A stretch of DNA of 64,000 bases, from assembly GCF_029581195.1 (NCBI RefSeq), contig NZ_CP120737.1, forward strand, positions 5,991,001-6,055,000, in the 5' to 3' direction. A program made the position numbers and the translations under genes. The notes below the pieces were generated by a model. It saw nothing but the letters and a program-made list of their open reading frames with translations. It searched no databases and was not told where the DNA came from. Numbering within the stretch: the first letter of the stretch is position 1; each line of letters starts with the position of its first letter. Positions 59,274 through 64,000 of this stretch are shown piece after piece. Source of the stretch: Solwaraspora sp. WMMD791. GTDB taxonomy: Bacteria; Actinomycetota; Actinomycetes; Mycobacteriales; Micromonosporaceae.

Positions 59274-59450
59274 TCACTCGTCCTCGTCGTCCAGGCGGGC
59301 CAGCCAGGTGGCGAACCGCTCGATCGGCGTTTCGAACTCCGGGTGCAGGTCGACGAAGTCGCGCAGCCGCTCGGCCAGCCAGGTCAGCGTGACCTCCTCC
59401 TCGCCACGGCGCTGCGCCAGCTCCTCGATGCCCCGGTCGGTGAAGTACAT
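59274..59450 (-). CDS. DUF6104-like 58-residue protein downstream of kgd
   Basis: A short acidic protein, MYFTDRGIEELAQRRGEEEV, TLTWLAERLRDFVDLHPEFE and TPIERFATWLARLDDEDE, predicted to be all helical. It fits the DUF6104 family encoded directly after kgd in many actinomycetes. It begins 14 bases after the kgd stop, so it is part of the same transcript. Function unknown; an accessory of the dehydrogenase complex is possible. Confidence 0.78.
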   Translation of the reverse strand: MYFTDRGIEELAQRRGEEEVTLTWLAERLRDFVDLHPEFETPIERFATWLARLDDEDE

Positions 59451-59464
59451 GCCCGCCCCCCCGT

Positions 59465-62400
59465 TCAGCGGCGCGGCAGCGCGGCGTCCATCAACGCCGC
59501 CTGCTCCACGTCGTGCAGCTTGGTCGAGCCGACCGCCGGCGCCGCCGCCGCCGGGCGGGAGATCCGCCGCAGCCGTACGCCGTCGAGGTGCTCCAACAGG
59601 TTGAGCGCCACGAACGACCAGGCACCCTGGTTGGCCGGCTCCTCCTGCACCCAGGCGAAGTCCTCGGCGTTCGGCACCGCCGCCAGCGTGGCCCGCAGCT
59701 GCTCCACCGGCAGCGGATACAGCTGCTCCACCCGGATGATCGCGGTGTCGGTGTCGAGCTGGCCGTTGCCGCCGGTGACCGCGTGCCGTTCGGCCCGAGC
59801 CGCCAGCAGGTCGTAGTAGACCTTGCCGGAGCAGAGCAGCACCCGCTTGATCGCCTCCGGCCGGCCGGCGGCCACCGGGTCGGGCAGCACCGGCTGGAAG
59901 GTGCCGGTGGTGAAGTCGGCGACGCTGGAGACACAGAGCTTGTGCCGCAGCAGCGACTTCGGGGTGAACACGACCAGCGGCTTGCGCTTGGGCGACAACG
60001 CCTGCCGCCGCAGCAGGTGGAAGTAGTTCGCCGGGGTGGACGGGATCGCGACCCGCATGTTGTCCTCGGCGCACAGCTGCAGGTAGCGCTCGGGGCGGCC
60101 GGAGGTGTGGTCCGGACCCTGCCCTTCGTGGCCGTGCGGCAGCAGCAGGGTCAGCGCCGAGCGTTGCCCCCACTTGACCTCGCCCGAGGAGACGAACTCG
60201 TCGACGATGGACTGCGCGCCGTTGACGAAGTCGCCGAACTGCGCCTCCCAGAGCACCAGCGCCTCCGGGTTCTCCACCGAGTAGCCGTACTCGAAGCCCA
60301 TCGCCGCGTACTCGCTGAGCAGGGAGTCGTGCACGAAGAAGCGGGACTCGTCGGTGACCAGACTGGCCAACGGCAGGTAGTCGCGGCCGGTGCGGGCGTC
60401 GACCACCGAGGCGTGCCGCTGCACGAAGGTGCCCCGGCGGGAGTCCTGGCCGGCGAGCCGGACGGTGACCCCGTCGGCGAGCAGGGTGCCGAAGGCGAGG
60501 ATCTCGCCGAAACCCCAGTCGATGTCGCCGGAGACCGCCATCTTGGCCCGCCGCTCCAGCAGTTGCTGGATCCGCTTGTGCGGGGTGAACCCCTCCGGCA
60601 GGTCGACGTGCGCCTCGCCGACGGCGGCGATCGCGGCGGCGTCGACGGCGGTGGCCACCTCCGGCTCCGGCTCCGGCTGGCGGGTGGGCATCCGACTGGT
60701 GGCCGACGCGGCGGCGTCGCGGGTGGCCTTGAAGACCTGCTCCAGCTGCGTCTGGTAGTCACGCAGCAGCTCCTCGGCGTCGGTGACGGTGATGTCACCG
60801 CGACCGATCAGCTCCTCCGTGTAGAGCTTGCGGACGCTGCGCTTGGAGTCGATGATCGCGTACATCAGCGGGTTGGTCATCGACGGGTCGTCGCCCTCGT
60901 TGTGGCCGCGCCGCCGGTAGCAGACCAGGTCGATCACGACGTCCTTGTTGAACGCCTGGCGGTACTCGAAGGCGAGCCGGGCGACCCGGACCACCGCCTC
61001 CGGGTCGTCGCCGTTGACGTGGAAGATCGGCGCCTGGATCATCCGGGCCACGTCGGTGCTGTACAGCGACGAACGGCTGTACTCCGGCGCGGTGGTGAAC
61101 CCGACCTGGTTGTTGACCACGACGTGCACCGAACCGCCCGTACGGTAGCCACGCAGCTGCGACAAGTTCAGCGTCTCGGCGACCACACCCTGCCCGGCGA
61201 ACGCCGCGTCACCGTGCACCAGCAGCGGCAGGACGGTGTAGCCCTCCAACTTGAGATCGATGCGGTCCTGCTTGGCCCGCACGATGCCCTCCAGCACCGG
61301 GTCGACCGCCTCCAGATGCGACGGGTTGGCGGTCACCGAGACGGTGATGCCGTGCTCGCCGTCCGGGGTGGTGAACTTGCCGACCTGGCCGAGGTGGTAC
61401 TTCACGTCGCCGGAGCCCTGGGTGGACTTCGGGTCGAGGTGCCCCTCGAACTCGGAGAAGATCTTCTCGTACGGCTTGCCGACGATGTTTGCCAGCACGT
61501 TGAGCCGACCCCGGTGGGCCATGCCGATCACGACCTCGTCCAGGTCGGCCCGGGCCGAGGACTGCAGGATCTCGTCCAGCAACGGGATCAGCGACTCGCC
61601 GCCCTCGAGCGAGAACCGCTTCTGCCCGACGTACTTGGTCTGCAGGAAGGTTTCGAACGCCTCGGCCGCGTTGAGCCGGTTGAGGATGTGCTTCTGCTCG
61701 GCGGCGTCGGGCTTCTCGTAGCCACGTTCGATGCGTTCCTGGATCCAGCGGCGCTCCTCGGGATCCTGGATGTGCATGTACTCGACGCCGACCCGGCGGC
61801 AGTACGAGTCGCGCAACACACCGAGGATCTGCCGCAGCTTCATCCGCTGCTTGCCGGCGAACCCGTCCACCGGGAAGGTCCGGTCCAGGTCCCACAGGGT
61901 CAGGCCGTGCTGCAGGACGTCCAGGTCCGGGTGCTTGCGGATCTTGAACTCGAGCGGGTCGGTGTCGGCCATCAGGTGCCCGCGCACCCGGTAGGCGTGG
62001 ATCAGCTCGTTGACCCGGGCGGTCTTGTTGATCTGACCCTCGGAGCTGACCGCCACGTCACGCATCCAGCGCACCGGCTCGTACGGGATGCGCAGCGAGG
62101 TGAAGATCTGGTCGTAGAAACCGTGCTCACCGAGGATCAGTTCGTGCATCGCCTTGAGGAACTCGCCGGACTGCGCACCCTGGATGATCCGGTGGTCGTA
62201 GGTGCTGGTCAGCGTGATGACCTTGCTGACGGCGAGGTCGGCAAGGGTCTCCTCGGACATTCCGGCGTACGGCGCCGGGTACTCCATGGCGCCGACTCCG
62301 ATGATCGCGCCCTGACCGGTCATCAGCCGGGGCTGGGAGTGCACGGTGCCGATCCCGCCGGGGTTGGTCAGCGAGATCGTGGTGCCGCCGTAGTCCTCCA

Positions 62401-63337
62401 TGGTCAGCTCGTTGCGTCGGGCGCGACGGACCACGTCCTCGTACGCCTGCCAGAACTGCCGGAAGTCCATCTGCTCGCAGGCCTTGATCGACGGCACCAC
62501 CAGGGTGCGGGAGCCGTCCGGCTTGGCCAGGTCGATGGCGATACCGAGGTTGACGTGCTCCGGGGCGACCATGTGCGGCTTGCCGTCGACCTCGGCGAAG
62601 GAGTTGTTCAGCTCCGGATGCACGGCCAGGGCGCGCACCAGCGCGTACCCGATCAGGTGGGTGAAGCTGACCTTGCCACCGCGGCCCCGCGCCAGGTGGT
62701 TGTTGATCACGATCCGGTTGTCGACCAGCAGCTTCGCCGGGACGGCGCGGACGCTGGTCGCGGTCGGCACCGCCAGCGACGCGTCCATGTTCTGCACGAT
62801 CCGGGCGGCCACGCCGCGCAGCGGGGTCTGCCGGCTGCCGCCGCCCCCGGCACCCGCGTCAGCGGTGGTGCCCTTCGTGGTGGCGCCCTTCGCCGGGGCG
62901 GCCTTGGTGGTCGCCCGGGTCGTGGTGGCCCGTGCCGGTGCCTTCTCGGTGCCCTTCGTCGCGCCCTTGGCCGGGGCCGCCGGGGTGCTCGACGTGTCGC
63001 TGCGGGCCGCGCCGGCGGCCTTCGCCGCCGAACCGCTGCGTCCACCGGTGGCCGCCGGGGCGGCCGGCCGATCGGTGCCGGCGTCGGGCCGGTCGACCGA
63101 CCGCTGGGCGGCCGGAGCGTCGGTGCCGGCCCGCGCCGCCGAGGCGGTGGCGGTCGAGGCGGTCACCTCGGTGGGTGAAGCGGGCCGCGTCCGGTCGTAA
63201 TCGGCGAAGAAGTCGTGCCAAGCGGGATCGACACTGCCGGGATCGGTGAGATACTTCTGGTACATCTCATCGACGATCCACTCGTTCGGGCCGAAACCCG
63301 CCAGCGGATTGTCCTGCGAAGTCTGCTGGGTCGACAC
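59465..63337 (-). CDS. kgd: Multifunctional 2-oxoglutarate decarboxylase/dehydrogenase E1 with E2-like domain
   Basis: A 1290-residue fusion typical of actinobacteria (Kgd/OdhA). An N-terminal recruiting segment ([20 protein letters not shown]) is followed by a 120-residue Ala/Thr/Lys linker, an acyltransferase-like E2 domain (about 165-400, with [20 protein letters not shown]) and the thiamine-dependent E1 domain (about 440-1290: [25 protein letters not shown]-like His segments, [20 protein letters not shown]). It converts 2-oxoglutarate to succinate semialdehyde or succinyl-CoA in the TCA cycle. Its regulator, the FHA protein GarA/OdhI, is not in the window. It is the largest gene here. Confidence 0.95.
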   Translation of the reverse strand: MSTQQTSQDNPLAGFGPNEWIVDEMYQKYLTDPGSVDPAWHDFFADYDRTRPASPTEVTASTATASAARAGTDAPAAQRSVDRPDAGTDRPAAPAATGGRSGSAAKAAGAARSDTSSTPAAPAKGATKGTEKAPARATTTRATTKAAPAKGATTKGTTADAGAGGGGSRQTPLRGVAARIVQNMDASLAVPTATSVRAVPAKLLVDNRIVINNHLARGRGGKVSFTHLIGYALVRALAVHPELNNSFAEVDGKPHMVAPEHVNLGIAIDLAKPDGSRTLVVPSIKACEQMDFRQFWQAYEDVVRRARRNELTMEDYGGTTISLTNPGGIGTVHSQPRLMTGQGAIIGVGAMEYPAPYAGMSEETLADLAVSKVITLTSTYDHRIIQGAQSGEFLKAMHELILGEHGFYDQIFTSLRIPYEPVRWMRDVAVSSEGQINKTARVNELIHAYRVRGHLMADTDPLEFKIRKHPDLDVLQHGLTLWDLDRTFPVDGFAGKQRMKLRQILGVLRDSYCRRVGVEYMHIQDPEERRWIQERIERGYEKPDAAEQKHILNRLNAAEAFETFLQTKYVGQKRFSLEGGESLIPLLDEILQSSARADLDEVVIGMAHRGRLNVLANIVGKPYEKIFSEFEGHLDPKSTQGSGDVKYHLGQVGKFTTPDGEHGITVSVTANPSHLEAVDPVLEGIVRAKQDRIDLKLEGYTVLPLLVHGDAAFAGQGVVAETLNLSQLRGYRTGGSVHVVVNNQVGFTTAPEYSRSSLYSTDVARMIQAPIFHVNGDDPEAVVRVARLAFEYRQAFNKDVVIDLVCYRRRGHNEGDDPSMTNPLMYAIIDSKRSVRKLYTEELIGRGDITVTDAEELLRDYQTQLEQVFKATRDAAASATSRMPTRQPEPEPEVATAVDAAAIAAVGEAHVDLPEGFTPHKRIQQLLERRAKMAVSGDIDWGFGEILAFGTLLADGVTVRLAGQDSRRGTFVQRHASVVDARTGRDYLPLASLVTDESRFFVHDSLLSEYAAMGFEYGYSVENPEALVLWEAQFGDFVNGAQSIVDEFVSSGEVKWGQRSALTLLLPHGHEGQGPDHTSGRPERYLQLCAEDNMRVAIPSTPANYFHLLRRQALSPKRKPLVVFTPKSLLRHKLCVSSVADFTTGTFQPVLPDPVAAGRPEAIKRVLLCSGKVYYDLLAARAERHAVTGGNGQLDTDTAIIRVEQLYPLPVEQLRATLAAVPNAEDFAWVQEEPANQGAWSFVALNLLEHLDGVRLRRISRPAAAAPAVGSTKLHDVEQAALMDAALPRR

Positions 63338-63494
63338 GGCCGGTAATCGCCTCTTTCACGCGGGTCGGTTGTCACGCGGGGACGCCACCTGGCTGGGGGC
63401 GCTGGTCGAAGACGGCTTCCAGGCTACGCCGTACCGCGACGGGCGGCATTGTCGCATGCGGCTCGTGTCACTTTTCACAGCGCTGGTCCCTGCT

Positions 63495-63533
63495 GTCGCG
63501 GCTGTCCCGACAGCCCGTCAGGACAGCCGCGAC
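63495..63533. terminator. 13-bp hairpin between ABC permease gene and kgd
   Basis: GTCGCGGCTGTCC, a 13-base loop and its exact complement. It lies 44 bases after the permease stop and 158 bases ahead of kgd on the same strand, so it probably ends permease transcription. Confidence 0.55.
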
Positions 63534-63576
63534 GCAGGTCGGACCCGCTGCACCGGGTCACCACCCGGGTGCCTCG

Positions 63577-64000
63577 TCAAGAGATGTCGCGCCGCCGGGT
63601 GATCACCGTGCCGACGATGCCGGTCAACAGTGCGTAACCGATCAATATCAGCGCGCCCGCCCAACGGGGCGGACTGCCGGGCAGGTCGGTCCCGGCGACC
63701 ATCAGCTGCGACGCCAGCGACGGCACCAGCAGCTGCAGGTCGTTGATCCAGTCACCGAACCGGGCCGCCAGGGTGGTCAGGATGATCGCCGCGCCCAGGT
63801 AACCACCCAGGTAGAGCAGGATCGCCGAGACCGTGGCACCGAGCTGGCTGCGGATCAGCACCCCGAACCCGACCCCGAAGATCGCCCACAGCAGGTACGC
63901 CAGCGCGTTCAGCCCGACGGCCTCCCAGACGGTGCCGGTGCCCAGCTGCGTGCCCACGTCGAGGACGTTGAGCAGCAGCGCGCCGACGACCAGGTTCATC
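63577..64000 (-). CDS. ABC transporter permease, C-terminal part (truncated by window edge)
   Basis: The last 141 residues of an ABC-2-type permease: VGLNALAYLLWAIFGVGFGV, ATVSAILLYLGGYLGAAIIL and ILIGYALLTGIVGTVITRRR are transmembrane helices, ending in a basic cytoplasmic tail. The start lies beyond base 64000; the in-frame Met at 63999 is internal. It is probably paired with an ATPase gene upstream, outside the window. Substrate cannot be told. Confidence 0.75.
   Translation of the reverse strand, partial: MNLVVGALLLNVLDVGTQLGTGTVWEAVGLNALAYLLWAIFGVGFGVLIRSQLGATVSAILLYLGGYLGAAIILTTLAARFGDWINDLQLLVPSLASQLMVAGTDLPGSPPRWAGALILIGYALLTGIVGTVITRRRDIS

Noticed and set aside
57118-59604. An 828-residue plus-strand frame opposite pta
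   Set aside because: Antisense shadow of pta: low-complexity Arg/Gly/Gln text without a domain.
59513-63178. A 1221-residue open frame on the plus strand opposite kgd
   Set aside because: It mirrors a clear kgd gene; Arg/Leu/Gly/His-rich antisense composition and no domain. High GC leaves long antisense frames open.

Overview
The window is very GC-rich, gene-dense chromosomal DNA with GTG/TTG starts, 4-nt stop/start overlaps and many candidate leaderless promoters. WhiB proteins, a SigR/RsrA pair with a HxxxCxxC anti-sigma factor, Ni-type superoxide dismutase, a Kgd-type 2-oxoglutarate decarboxylase and bL37 all point to an actinomycete. Gene content and order fit Micromonosporaceae best; that family assignment is an inference, since no 16S gene is present. 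I see no tRNA, rRNA, insertion sequence, prophage or CRISPR array. The window starts in chromosomal context and ends inside an ABC-type permease gene.

Layout. 0-5 kb: a GPP34-family protein, a GNAT acetyltransferase and a copper island (YcnI - CopC/CopD fusion - second YcnI). 4.7-6.6 kb: an XRE regulator with two tiny downstream genes and two copies of a GTAAC-N5-GTTAC palindrome. 6.7-10.1 kb: a sugar-binding lipoprotein divergent from a secreted pectate-lyase-like protein, with a LacI-type palindrome between them. 10.3-14.3 kb: purC, an MFS exporter with an XRE-cupin regulator, and a methyltransferase. 14.4-17.2 kb: a patchy accessory zone (orphan DUF397, DUF559 nuclease-like protein, YnfA, broken methyltransferase) punctuated by two copies of a palindromic element. 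17.2-20.4 kb: a two-gene aminoacyl-tRNA synthetase locus, an archaeal-type AspRS behind a T-box leader and an editing-domain-less ThrRS behind a Thr-codon leader peptide with a terminator. 20.4-31 kb: glpK, a CE7 esterase, a PRPP synthetase homologue, sensor/regulator and anti-sigma-like ATPases, a glycosyltransferase and an EamA-like permease. 31-43.5 kb: a conserved actinobacterial block (hisN, rsgA, aroA, SRAP, WhiB, sigR-rsrA, bL37, biotin carrier, TPR protein, SIS protein, pdtaS). 43.6-47.3 kb: a sulfite-reduction operon behind a Cys leader peptide. 47.5-64 kb: whiB1, lipid kinase, sodN/sodX, malic enzyme, pta-ackA, kgd and the truncated permease.

How parts work together. The SigR-RsrA pair, NiSOD with its SodX processing peptidase, and assimilatory sulfate reduction (sir, cysH, sirohydrochlorin chelatase) form a redox and thiol theme. 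pta-ackA, malic enzyme and kgd are central carbon enzymes. The most unusual part is the synthetase pair. Each gene has its own RNA-level starvation sensor of a different type, so the pair looks like an inducible back-up or resistance set for Asp/Asn and Thr charging. Four palindromic or tandem repeats sit exactly at gene ends and supply stop codons or truncate genes, so small repeats have remodelled gene ends here.
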